A DNA stretch of 64,000 nucleotides, taken from positions 368,355 to 432,354 of the forward strand of contig JARGSG010000059.1 of assembly GCA_030374805.1 (NCBI GenBank), written 5' to 3'. The stretch is from Gracilaria gracilis (Eukaryota; Rhodophyta; Florideophyceae; Gracilariales; Gracilariaceae). This document shows positions 10,624-20,560 of this stretch, piece after piece (the first letter of the stretch is position 1; each line of letters begins with the position of its first letter). Below the pieces are notes generated by a model that saw nothing but the letters and a program-made list of their open reading frames with translations, ran no database searches and had not been told where the DNA came from. The translations under genes were made by a program, and so were the position numbers.

Positions 10624-12256
10624 ATGGGTCGTTCTTTGATTGTAGCTCCTTCTATTCTAACCTCCGACTTTGCGCGTCTTGCGGAGCTACCTTCCGAAAA
10701 AAGTCGAATATAGACAAACATTGGATACTTTAATTAACTCATAAACGGTTGGAATGCACCTCTCAAAAGTGGACGCAATGGATTTGGCATCGTCTTTTAC
10801 GTCTAGAACTAGTCCAACGCTTTAGTCACGGGTCATGTTGACTCCGAAGACCCCAAACGGTAAATATGTTGCTTAGCCAGCAACACCGACAAACCGGGCT
10901 AATTCTGGAAACATACTAAACCCTACCGCAGAACTCAAAATAATGCTCACGAGTTCAGCAATCACTTCAACAACAACGCGGCGATACAGTCGGGCTTTAA
11001 CTATCCCCTTGCGTTGCTGTTTGCTCACGAACTGACGAGATCCACGACTGCAGTCCTTCACTACAAAGGCCAACAAACTGCTTTCTTTCTTTTTGAATGC
11101 GCTTGCTGCATCACTCTCCTTGCTTCATCCGGAGGGCATTCTTGCGATTTGTTTCTCTTTCAATCTTCTGTTGTCGTTTCAATTCAGCGGTCTGTTCTGC
11201 TTTCTGTTCTTTGATATTTCTTTCTTAAATTTTCTTCACCGCTCAGCAGCAACTGTTCTGCGTTTGCGAATCCAAAAAGCTGGTCTACAAATTGACAAGA
11301 CCATAACGGAGCTAATGGAGCCCAATATGATCTTGAGAAAGACAGAAACGCTTGTGCAAAGGCTGAGAATTGTCATGGATGGATCTCTTCTTAAGCGCAA
11401 CTTGTTAAAGGTAACTGCATTGCTTCCGTTCTAGTCCGACCTGGCGCAATATTTTTTATTTATACCTTCTTCGTATTGGGAGAATGCTCTCTATTGCCAT
11501 TGATATGAAGTGGGGAGTTCCTAGCGCGAGATCAGTGAAAAAAAGTGCCTTTGTCCATAATTAACCCTTTTCCAGAATTAGCCTTTTGTGGACGGTAGCG
11601 GCGCGTATGAGAAGTGCTGGGGGAGACTGGCTGCATATTGACATCATAGACGGCCATTTTGTGCCCAATCGGACTATTTGCTTTCCTGTGGTACAAGCAC
11701 TTCGGAAGCATACGGATATGTTCCTAGACTGTCATTTTATGGTGTCAATCCCTGGTCAATGGATAGGAAAGCTGGCTAGCGCAGGTACAAATGGGTCACA
11801 TTCCATGTGGAGAGTGTCTGCCGTGCACCTTACATTGATGGTATTACTGAAGCCTTCGAAGGTCCTGCGCCTCTAGGGGTGATCGTAGCGAAACAACTAT
11901 GTGCCCAGATCAGGTCGAGGGGGATGCACGTTGGAGTTGCTCTTTGACCTAGAACTGGTTTGCAAAGTATCCTATCTTTGTTGCATGAAGGACGTATTGA
12001 CTTAGTATTGGTGATGACTGTTGAAACAGGGTTTGGGGGCCGAAAGTCCATGGAGAGTGTGGTGGAGAAGATAAGGGAAGCTAGACGGTTGTACCCAACT
12101 CTCAGAATAAAGATTGATGGTGGTATTGGAGAGAAAACAGTACGAAAAGCAACTGAAGCCGCAGCGGACGTCCTGGTTGCGGGGCCTGCGATATTCGGGT
12201 CAGAAGACCCACGTGGCGTTACATGCGGTTTTAGAGCGTCCAGTACGCAAGAATAG
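10624..12256 (+). pseudogene. RPE: Ribulose-phosphate 3-epimerase, interrupted and frameshifted
   Basis: RPE interconverts ribulose 5-phosphate and xylulose 5-phosphate in the pentose phosphate and Calvin pathways. The N-terminal strand IVAPSILTSDFARLAE is at about 10639-10690. The rest resumes at about 11600 as RMRSAGGDWLHIDIIDGHFV, then FLDCHFMVS, then in other frames MTVETGFGGRKSMESVVEKI and IDGGIGEKTVRK, ending near 12256. The metal/active-site residues (H-x-D in the HIDIIDGH block, the His of DCHFMV, the Asp of IDGGIG) are all present. The family's EPGFGGQKF reads ETGFGGRKS. The roughly 890-bp gap may be an intron (CCAG at 11572-11575 before the resumed frame) or an insertion. Several frameshifts make this a pseudogene inside a transposon. 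Confidence 0.85.
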
Positions 12257-12997
12257 AATGGCGTTTGCTTCATGATTTCTATATAGACGAAGGGAATAAA
12301 CGTAAGACTGTATATGTCATGTATTGAACCACTAAGCCCACCACGATTTTATTGTAATTCAGGGCAGCAAATGAGGGTCTAAGCTCGTGAACCATAATTA
12401 TGTTCTGTTACGACCACGATCATCACATCGATCTGGCAGAATATGAATGCTATATCAGAAATTTCACATCCTATCAAATTAAAGAAGATAATTCTACGGA
12501 CTACCTTCTCTAACTTTATATGAAGTAGAGTTTCCTATAGAGTCCAAGGTCTTGACCGATAATGAATACCCCCTTTGCGATAACCAAGAACATTACGTAG
12601 TTGTCGCAGAAAAAAAACTCATCACTGGCCACGACCTTCTTCTCGTGACTGTAGTGGGGACTATTCCTCTTCAGTGATTGAACGATCAGTAATGGCGAAA
12701 GCTGATTACCAGAGTTGAACAACTCAAATAATCATAGTCCACCATCACCGGTAGTTCAACCACTTCCGATAGTTCAATCTGACGCAGTCTAGTCTAGTCG
12801 TTCTAATACACTATCAACAGTCCTACAGTGATTGAGTTGGCCGTAATAGCAAAGGACGATTACATGGGTTGAACAACTCAAATACTCGTACTCGACCATC
12901 ACCGCCAGCTCCACCACTTCCGAATGTTCCCAGTAAAACAAGGATCCAAAAGCGGCATACACTGTGGCTGACGACCCTGGCATGAATACGCGATAGG
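12257..12997. other. Spacer between RPE and SET pseudogenes
   Basis: About 740 bp, A/T-rich. It holds imperfect repeats of a motif like GTTGAACAACTCAAATA (12713-12730 and 12868-12885), with ACCATCACCG following each. No gene supported. Confidence 0.4.
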
Positions 12998-13715
12998 ATG
13001 AAAAACAAAAGAGTACTCCAGTTAGTACGATTCACAAAGAACGAAAAAGATCTTGAAGCGTACCTTTTGTGCCACTCCCTCCGCTCAACAGAACTGCACG
13101 AGTGGCCTAAAACGGTGCAAGGGAAGATGGGACTCCGGGATTGGAACGCTATGTTGGCACTGGAGGCGACCATGTGTGGTTGTCGCATTGGGATGTCGTC
13201 GATTCGTCACCATGACACAAAAGTGGGAGTATTTACCACGTGCCGTTTCATGAAGGACGAGAAGATATGTTTCTTTTACGGAAATCTAGTGGACCATTAC
13301 TTAACGAAGAGGAAGGAGGTACACGAGAAGTATGGGAAAGGCTTGTTGGGAGCCACCGCCGCACGTTTTCGAAATTATGTGATGGATGTTAGCCTGAGAG
13401 GCGAGATATTTCGGAAACTCCTCGAAAGGAGACGAGAAGTACCTTTAATCACTGTTTGGATTGTTCCCGCTCCATTCTAGTTGGGTCGGACAATTGACGA
13501 CCCAAAATATTTGGAAGGGGATAAAGATAGGGATGCAGTGGAGGATGGCTTGAAGGAGCAAAGGACTGCCAATGTGGCGGTGATTCGAACCCCAGGAACT
13601 GGGGGAACTCCGCTTCAATGAAGAGAATACCGGATGCTTGCCGTGCGGGCACTTCGAGATGTAGAAGTGTGAGAAGAGTTGTTTGCAGATTATGGAATGG
13701 ATTACACATGGGGTA
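12998..13715 (+). pseudogene. SET-domain protein (lysine methyltransferase-like), broken
   Basis: The ATG at 12998 starts a frame with an N-terminal helical part. Then comes the SET opening: KVGVFTTCRFMKDEKICFFY has the shape of the domain's first strands ending in F/Y-Y-G. A shift moves to another frame, where NHCLDCSRSILVG (from 13447) matches the SET N-H-x-C motif. After another shift, ALRDVEVCEELFADYGMDY (to about 13711) matches the closing G-E-E-L-x-x-D-Y-G motif, with Cys in place of the usual Gly. The GTATGT at 13713 and TTCCACAG ending at 13850 look like an intron leading to a short last exon. Probably a histone or protein lysine methyltransferase before decay. Confidence 0.75.
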
Positions 13716-14224
13716 TGTCTTCGAATACTATAGTAATCGAGTACAGCTCAATTGATTTAACACTTATAGAACGGAAAGATGTACCGTAGTATATTTAAAA
13801 GCGATTTGTATACATTCCATTACGCTTTCTGTAACTCTCGTGTTCCACAGGGGAGAACGAGAACTCCCTCAAGTGAGTGGTTGTCGCCACTTATATCATC
13901 CAGTGACGTGAACAAGATGGGATTTGGGGGTGTGGGCTAACGTTGAAGTACATAGAATAGAAGACACAGAGTACATGTGATATCATGTGAAAGTGTAAAA
14001 GCTTTTGCCAGTGAGGTTTCGTACAGAAAGGAAAATTTTGGTGCCCATTTTCGGAAACTGATTGAAAAAGTACTAAAACGCTGCGACACTTCTATCACAC
14101 GTTGAGTGGAGGTGTGCGTTTCACGGGGAACCTGCGATCACGTTGAGCGGCGAACACGTCGAGTGGCGATCGGCGACCACATCTAGAGCGAACCGCCGGG
14201 CGCATCGTCTTCGTCCGATTCCAG
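13716..14224. other. Spacer with putative intron
   Basis: Contains the probable intron 13713-13850 of the SET gene and a possible short terminal exon starting at 13851. The remainder to 14224 shows no gene. Confidence 0.35.
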
Positions 14225-15612
14225 ATGCGGAAACGTAAAAGGAGAAGTGATAAGTCGAATGCGAATGCGGAAGATGTAAGCGGGCGCGCGTCAAAAGGGC
14301 AAAGTCGTGCAGAGGTGGTAGGTCGCGAAAACTGCATGGCTAGTACTACGCGTGCGGCTCGAAGTGGCGAAGTGGTGAATGGCGATGGTGGAATTGGGCG
14401 TAGTACGCGTGCTACTAGAAGCGGATTACGTGGAAAAGGCAGGATGAACACGGGGAGGCGTGATCAGAGCCGACTCCTGGAGCGAACCGAGCGAACCGAG
14501 CGAACCGAGCAAACGGAGCGAACCGAGCGAACAGTAAGTGCTTTGGTAACACAAGCTACTCCGCTTCCACGTGAGATGGGAAATGGAGGAGGGGAACGCA
14601 GGGCGGAAGGGAGGAGGGCAGGGGAATGATGGGCGGGGCCGTACGGATAGAGATGGCCGGCGAAGGGGCGTTGAATATACGCAACTTGTAGAAGAAAGCG
14701 AGTGTGGAGATGTCATAGAGAAGGGGAGGGAGTGTCGCAGTGGGGGGAAAGGAAGGACGATAGCAAGAAGTACTAGTGGGATAGTTAGCCGTGGTATTCG
14801 AGGGAAGGAGGGAGAGAGAGAGGATGGGGTTGGTCTTCGGGAGGGGAGGGACCTCGAAAGAGAAGTAGGAGAAGGCGTTCAGAAGGCGAAGAACGAGGGC
14901 AGGGAAGGTGTGGTTGGTGTTAGGAGGAATCGAATGCTGGACAGTGAGAGCGTTGATGGGCCGCGACAGACTGCGATGCGGCAGGAAGAGGAAATGGGGG
15001 GTATGAGGCATATGAGGGAGCATGGAAACGCAGAGGACAGTGGGAGGCGAAGTGGGCGTGTGGGCGATAGAATGGGGAGCCGTGCCAATGTGGAGAGGAT
15101 GGAATCACAACGAGAAAATTTTGCCCGGGAGACTTCTAGGACGTAGAAGTGGTAGATCAGTGATTGAAAATGTGATAGACAATATACCAGTGGATGGGAG
15201 AGTTTTCGAAGAAGAAGATGTGCTTATCCGAAACAGGCATATAACTGGAGGTAAATTGGTGGAAACCGCCGTAGGAACGCCTAACGGAATACGTGTAAGG
15301 CATAATGCGGTTCGGATTGAGAACGATCTGCATGAAGCAGGGGCCGACGATTCTGGGGATCGTGGAGAGAGGAACCGAGCAAGAGAAATGGGAACTACAG
15401 GAAAAGCAGAAGAAGTGGAAGAGAACTCACGCGTTTTGCCAAGGTTTGAACTGGTTGAGAGGGTGAAATCGTTGTACGGGAAGCTGGGAAATATAAAGAA
15501 CGATCACTATACGATGAAGGTGAGTCTGAAGCTCACGCAAAAAGAAATGGAACGGGTGAGGGAGGAGCTGAAGCAGCAAAATGTGTTGATTGAAAGTTTA
15601 AGGGATGTGTGA
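14225..15612 (+). pseudogene. Basic coiled-coil protein with ERT repeats
   Basis: The ATG at 14225 begins MRKRKRRSDKSNANAED, a likely nuclear-localisation segment. An 18-residue array of E-R-T triplets follows (14480-14533). Coding signal then continues through two other frames, rich in Arg, Gly and Glu, to 15612. The last 50 residues form a coiled coil (KLTQKEMERVREELKQQNV). It converges with the transposase gene, whose 3' end lies about 50 bp downstream. Its basic and coiled-coil makeup resembles the protein at 6832-7701 at the other end of the element. No known family recognised. Two frameshifts. Confidence 0.45.
14480..14533 (+). repeat. 9-bp tandem repeat (GAGCGAACC) x6
   Basis: Six 9-bp units with minor variants (GAGCAAACG once), in frame, coding E-R-T. 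Confidence 0.9.
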
Positions 15613-15660
15613 AGGGTAGCAAGCGAAGGGGGTGTGGGAAGGAAGTGAGGAAGGGATATT

Positions 15661-17837
15661 TTATCGCGAAACTAACACGAACACTAGGTGCAGCTCGAAT
15701 ATGCCGGCATCATTGAAGTGGAGGCCCCCATATCGGCGAATTTCATCGACAATGTGGTCGAGGAGATGGAACTTGAGGGTGCCGAGGCTGGAAGTGTGGT
15801 GTGGGCCGAGGACGATGAAGGCGGTTTTTTTGAAAAGCGGATCTGGTTTTGAAGGGTGGAGAGGCGGGCGTCGGTCCATTCGGTGAAGTTGTTGTATCTC
15901 ATGGAGGCGAGGAGGAGGTCGGAATACTTGGAGAAGACGGAAGTGATGAGAGATGAGTTGCCTTCGTCACAGCATCGTTCGAAGAGGGCACCGATGAAGG
16001 GGAAGACCATGTCGAGTGCCCGGTAGTCTTTTGCTTCGAGCATATCACGCAAGGCGTCGGTGGTGAAGAAACCGTTGAAAGTTTGACCGTTATCGGAAGT
16101 GGAGAAGTCGATGTAGATTCCCTTGGCGGGGGAGTGCTTTTCGATGGCAGAGAGGATGGTGTTTGAATGTTTGAGGATGGAAGTGCGGAAGGAGTTGAAG
16201 CGACGACGGGATTTGGAGAAACCGACGGTGGTGAAGAGTGCTTCTGAGGAGAGTCTCTCGATGGCGGCGAGCTTGATGAGCTTGGAGACGCCGAGGAGGA
16301 AGTTGTGGAGTGGTTCGAAGGTGAAGATGTCGTTTAGGGGTTTTAGAGGGAGGAGAACTTTGCGAGGTAGAGAGAGTGTAGGGCTTCAAGGGCTTTTTCC
16401 TTTGTGTTGCAGGAGATTCTGGGCTTATGGGCGAGGAGATCGTCTTGTGATTGTTGGAGGAGAGTGGAGTGTGATTTGCGTGCGGCGAGGGTCAGGTCCT
16501 GAGTCCGGGGGGAAGGGGAGCGGGTGTGTAAATGGAGGTGTGAGCGACTGACGGTGCATCTGTGGCATGGGAGCGGGTTCCGTGGGAGATGGCGAGGATG
16601 TCCTTCGCTTCGGGGATGTCGGCGCAGTAGCTGGCGATGATTGGGGGACAGTGTCGGAGAACGCCATGGGCGTCACGGAAGGGGAAGCCGTTGAGACCGG
16701 AGGAGAGAAGGGGGATGAGGAGGTTGGAGATGGCGAGCTGAATGAGTTCCATTTTGGTGTGGCGGGGGATGTGAGACGAGGTTGGAGGAATGGAGTCGTA
16801 GTCTTGGGAGGGGGTGGTTTGGAGGAAGGAGGTTGGCAAGTAACCGAGAAGGGTGAGGTCTTCGGTAATGCACTTGCGACGGAAAGAATCGGAGAAGTTG
16901 AGAAGGGTGATGTGAAGGGGGTAGGAGGTGATGGAAGAGGATTTGAGGGAGGTGGAGGACTTGTCGGAGTAGATTTGGACAAAGCCGATGAAGGAGTCGA
17001 TACCGGTGGTGTTGGGGGTGTGCCAGATGCAGGAGTCGTTGGAGGAGTGCATGATTGCGGCTGTGAGGGCTGGACTGCCTCTTTTCCGAGGGAGGAGGCC
17101 ATGGGGTGGGCGAAAGCGGGAGAGCCGGAAGAGGTTGTGTGGGAGACGGGGTGGAAGAAGGAGTTGTGGAAGTGTGCGAGGGCGATTTGTTGTTTGAGGA
17201 CCAGGATGCGGTCCTTTCGGAAGATGGTGGTGGAAAAGAGCTGCTGTGGGTCGGAGAGGGTGGTGGGAGCGAAGCCGATGTTGGTAAACCAGTGCTGGAG
17301 GAGGTTTTTCTGCAGCTCGAGGCAGTAGGTGACGGAGGAGACGGCGTTGTGGGAGGCGGATTTGGAGAAGGAAGGGTCGTGGAGGAGGGAGATGAGTTCG
17401 TCAGCCTTTCGGTGGCAAAGAGAGGAGGCGATGGAAGAGATGTAGAGGAACATACGTTCGAGGTGGGGGTTGTTGAGGAGGGGGAAGGAAGGGGGAGGAG
17501 GGGGAGGAGGGGAGGGGGAGATGGAGCAGACGGGGGTGGTGGCGATGTGGTAGGCGTCCTGGGTGTGGAGGGAAAGGGAGAGTTGCTGGGGGTGGTAGGA
17601 TTCATCGTCTGCGATGGGGACGTTGTCTGAAGGGCGGTTTGTGGGAGGGGGAGGTGTGTGGAGGTGGGGGGTGGACTTGTGACGCTTGGTGCGTGCTGAG
17701 AAGTGGAGGAGGGCTCCGCCTGGGGAGAGGAAACGCTTGTTTGGGTTGAGGCGATTGGTGCATCTCCTCTGGTGCCTTTGAATGGCGAGGATGATGCGGG
17801 CGAAGAAGAAGCAGCCTTCAAAGCAGCAGTTCTGCAT
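15661..17837 (-). pseudogene. Plavaka/CACTA-like transposase of the 11.8-kb element
   Basis: The ATG at 17837 starts an intact 245-residue stretch. It has a C2HC-type zinc finger (MQNCCFEGCFFFARIILAIQ, then HQRRC), a proline/histidine-rich linker, and a helical region ending near 17100. A frameshift leads into 16492-17052, with VQIYSDKSSTSLK (candidate first catalytic Asp), YPLHITLLNFS, LTLLGYLPTSF and FPFRDAHGVLRHCPPIIASY. A third frame (about 16050-16420) has NDIFTFEPLHNFLLGVSKLI, then MRYNNFTEWTDARL. The end (15661-15879) has LKFHLLDHIVDEIRRYGGLH. From memory, this order (zinc finger, DK/DE motif, L-G-Y-L/I-P, PLHN, H-x3-H near the end) resembles Plavaka/CMC-type transposases. At least three frameshifts mean it is inactive. 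Confidence 0.65.
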
Positions 17838-18355
17838 GGCGTGGAAGGTTAGAGGGGTGTTGGAGAGGATTGGGGATGGGTGGCGGGGAGCTTAATATGG
17901 CTCAGGGACGGTGGGACAGAATGGTGGAGGTGATTGCACGTGATGCGAAGGCGTTTCATATATTTAGTATATGAATATCTGATGCAAAAGATGTTGACTA
18001 GTGAACCAATCTCCACAAACTGAAAAGGTATTCGTTCTATTTGCATACTTCTATTCGTATTCGTTAAACAGCTATCTAAGTTTCTATATGAGTATCTATA
18101 TCGCTATTCATCGCCGTATAGATGAAAATAGGGGGCACTTACACACTTACATTGTGCTGCGAAACTACCATAAACGGAAGAAGCATGCTAGTTTCCCTTC
18201 CACCCAAACTAGAAAAGATGGAAATGATTTGGGATAACTCTTTCGAAAAAAACTAGCAGAAGTGGAAAGGTGGAAATATTTTCGGAAATTCGCACTTCCA
18301 AATTTGGATAAATTCACCGGTTTTTCGTTCGTTTTAATTCGGTCCTTTTTGACCG
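17838..18355. other. Subterminal region, right end of the 11.8-kb element
   Basis: Likely promoter side of the transposase. It holds CTAGT/ACTAGC motifs near 17998, 18190, 18208 and 18250, and CGAAAAAAACTAGCA at 18243-18257. That motif also occurs near the left end (about 6628-6642), in the same orientation. No gene. Confidence 0.55.
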
Positions 18356-18383
18356 CTAAACTAGCATTCCGATAACACCGACG
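18356..18383 (-). repeat. Right TIR of the 11.8-kb DNA transposon
   Basis: Reverse complement reads CGTCGGTGTTA, then TCGGAATGCTAGTTTAG. The AG duplication follows at 18384-18385. Confidence 0.9.
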
Positions 18384-18385
18384 AG

Positions 18386-18456
18386 GAGTCAAGGCAGTCG
18401 TCCATATGGGAAATGGGATACGAATCCCGTTTGGTCATAGAATTCAGTTTCCTGTA
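18386..18456 (-). pseudogene. Gypsy-1 reverse transcriptase, short fragment between two insertions
   Basis: On the minus strand, about 23 codons directly follow the D-Y that ends the 20561 frame: RKLNSMTKRDSYPISHMDD, then C-L-D-S. This is the conserved RT block before the palm. It sits between the pogo-like element and the large DNA transposon, which proves both hit the same gene about 70 bp apart. Confidence 0.9.
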
Positions 18457-20558
18457 CACCCAGTAACTGCAAATAGTGTATGTGTTTATATAGTGTCATA
18501 ACAAAAATAGTGTGGGTGTAAGTGACCCACACTATTAATGGTACCAAGGAATCGTTCCGTAGACTAAATTAGTGTGGGTAGCAGTGAAATTTTGCGCGGG
18601 AAAGCAACTTGACGACAGTTCTGTTCGAAACAAAACCTCTCCACCTCTCAAGATCTTCGATCAGGAACAACATCTCTCACTATCAGCATTGCCTCACTTC
18701 ATGATAGTCCTTCTCTCGGGCTCTCCCATCGTTGCTGCATTCCAGCGCGCAGCTGGAAACACAGCCCATCAGATTCTGGCGTCCGCATGCCCACCTGCCG
18801 CTCATGCACAAGCCACACCATCTCCAACACCATCCGACAACCAACAAGTTGTATTGAACAGCACAAGCACAGAAAATGCAGGTCCAAAAGGACCCAAGAC
18901 CTCCCGAACAGCACAGAACGTGCTAACAATTGCTGATCGCACCAAAATCGCATCATGGATGACGATACATTCAAGTTCCCATGGCACAAAAAATATTGCA
19001 TCAAAGACAGTATCCCAGTTTCCTCACTTCTTTCGTAGCAGTACGAACGCAAATCTACAGAAGGCGACTCGTATTTGGAACGCTCGTGCACAATATGTTG
19101 ATGACAAAGGGGACTCAAAAACAAAAGGTTCGGGTACAGCAATCACGCGTTGCAATTTCAATGGACTTAAGCGTGTGAACATGAAGGCAAGATCAGGACG
19201 TGGACGAAAGACCAGAGTGTGGGTTAGAGAGTTACAGTTAGATATGGTTGATGAATTTCATCGACTTAGGAAGTTGGGGGTCAAATTCAATTGGAAAACT
19301 CTCCATGTCATGGCTTTGAAGCTCATCTGTGACTCGACGAAGCCAAGCTATCACAAATTTTTGATAGACAGCGCAACTAATAAGGTAATTTCTCAGTGTA
19401 TCAACCGCCGTTGGATACAATCTTTCACTGACCGATATCGCGTTGTTAGCCGAGCACGTACGGGGAAACATCTTCTATCTCCAGAAAAGCAGTCCTACAT
19501 CGAGAAAACCGTCGCATTCCACCTTGGTCAAGTGGCAAGAGCATTTCGAAATGGTGACTGGGATGATTCTGATGTGGAAAACGCCGACGAAACGCACTTT
19601 CTTATCAACATGGACAACGGGCGGACGCTTGGGTTCTGTGGGGAGAAAGAAGTTAAATATTCCGATGTAGTTTCAGGCGGAGAGGGAATGACGATGGTCG
19701 TACGAATAAGTGGAGGAGCTCAAGCATGCATTGAGCCAGTGTTCATGGTCTTTCAAAACAAAAACCGATCGTATCCGATATGGGGAGTTCCAGACAGTGT
19801 GACTAATGTTTCGTACCGGACAGGGCCCAAGGGTTGGATGGACACAATTGTTATGCCACAGTGGCTAAACGAGAGAAAAGTCATTGGGCCCCTTCCAAGC
19901 CAAAGACGGAGAGTGCTCTTCGTAGACAACTGCAGCGGTCACAATTCAACACCAGGACTGGAAGCAGCTGCGCAGGGCATTAACACAGAGATTCGCTACT
20001 TTCCTCCGAATTGCACTGATCTTGTCCAACCAGCAGATTCTTTTATCATCCAGAAGATAAAGAGTGCTTGGAACTCACGCTGGGAAAAATATAAAATGGA
20101 GAAGGTCAAACAGCAGGCATGGTCAAACTCTGGAAAAGTGCTGAATCCGGGTAAGGGTTACTTCTTGCGGTTGGCTGCATTGGCGGTGCAAGACGTAAAT
20201 CGCCAGCGAGACGGAGACGGATTGACCTACGCGCGCAAGGCCATGATTCGCACTGGATTATCGTTGAATCTGAACGGCCTCTGGGAGGAGCTTCAACTCT
20301 TTCCACGGCTTCAGGAGATCATCACCAAGCACCGAAGTCACTTTGATGGCCAAGCAGTTGTACAATGAAACTTGAAATAATGGAACCGTCACCCACACTA
20401 ATTACGTCGTAAACAAATAGTGTTGGTTACACTAATTTGGTGTGAACCTCAATTAATGTGATACAAGTATTAGTGTAACCCACACTATTTCATGTTTCTT
20501 GTGTTCAAAAATTGCTTCGTCAAATAGTGTCAGTGATACTATTTGCAGTTACTGGGTG
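18457..20558 (+). mobile_element. Pogo-like DNA transposon with TA target duplication
   Basis: 2102 bp. TIRs begin CACCCAGTAACTGCAAATAG; 21 of 22 bases match between 18457-18478 and 20537-20558. TA is duplicated at 18455-18456 and 20559-20560. Removing the element with one TA restores the RT codons of Gypsy-1 (I-D-Y-R-K-L). Subterminal regions carry repeated AATAGTGT / ACACTAATT motifs in both orientations (18507-18540 and 20388-20530), probable transposase binding sites. One gene, with intact frame and nearly identical TIRs, so this is a young insertion. Confidence 0.95.
18701..20368 (+). CDS. Pogo/Tigger-type DDE transposase
   Basis: Cut-and-paste transposase acting in the nucleus on the element's TIRs. 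The open frame runs from 18572, but the first ATG is at 18701, giving 555 residues. The N-terminal half includes a basic segment (KARSGRGRKTRVWVRELQLD) and helix-turn-helix-like regions (LGVKFNWKTLHVMALKLI; TNKVISQCINRRWIQSF), typical of the CENP-B/pogo DNA-binding domain. The catalytic DDE_1 core has NADETHFLINMDN (first Asp), RRVLFVDNCSGHN (second Asp) and CTDLVQPADSFIIQKIK (third Asp). There are 36 residues between the second and third. No frameshift or stop, so it may be active. A decayed relative lies at 24202-25417. Confidence 0.92.
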   Translation: MIVLLSGSPIVAAFQRAAGNTAHQILASACPPAAHAQATPSPTPSDNQQVVLNSTSTENAGPKGPKTSRTAQNVLTIADRTKIASWMTIHSSSHGTKNIASKTVSQFPHFFRSSTNANLQKATRIWNARAQYVDDKGDSKTKGSGTAITRCNFNGLKRVNMKARSGRGRKTRVWVRELQLDMVDEFHRLRKLGVKFNWKTLHVMALKLICDSTKPSYHKFLIDSATNKVISQCINRRWIQSFTDRYRVVSRARTGKHLLSPEKQSYIEKTVAFHLGQVARAFRNGDWDDSDVENADETHFLINMDNGRTLGFCGEKEVKYSDVVSGGEGMTMVVRISGGAQACIEPVFMVFQNKNRSYPIWGVPDSVTNVSYRTGPKGWMDTIVMPQWLNERKVIGPLPSQRRRVLFVDNCSGHNSTPGLEAAAQGINTEIRYFPPNCTDLVQPADSFIIQKIKSAWNSRWEKYKMEKVKQQAWSNSGKVLNPGKGYFLRLAALAVQDVNRQRDGDGLTYARKAMIRTGLSLNLNGLWEELQLFPRLQEIITKHRSHFDGQAVVQ

Positions 20559-20560
20559 TA

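Larger units (their letters stand above)
6567..18383 (-). mobile_element. 11.8-kb DNA transposon (Plavaka/CACTA-like) nested in Gypsy-1 RT, with host-like cargo
   Basis: Terminal inverted repeats of 28 bp at 6567-6594 and 18356-18383 match at 27 positions (CGTCGGTGTT, one mismatch, then TCGGAATGCTAGTTTAG). The flanking dinucleotide AG (6565-6566, 18384-18385) is duplicated. Removing the element with one AG restores the Gypsy-1 RT frame at a D-S-L-G-E sequence, which fixes the ends well. Copies of CTAGT/ACTAGC cluster inside both ends, like the subterminal transposase sites of CACTA elements. It encodes a transposase (15661-17837, minus), two coiled-coil basic ORFs, and remains of at least three cellular-type genes. 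The 2-bp duplication and lack of CACTA termini make the superfamily call an inference. Confidence 0.85.

Noticed and set aside
16567-17630. Long Gly/Glu-rich plus-strand frames (253 and 174 codons)
   Set aside because: Antisense shadows of the proline-rich transposase region; repetitive composition and no motifs.
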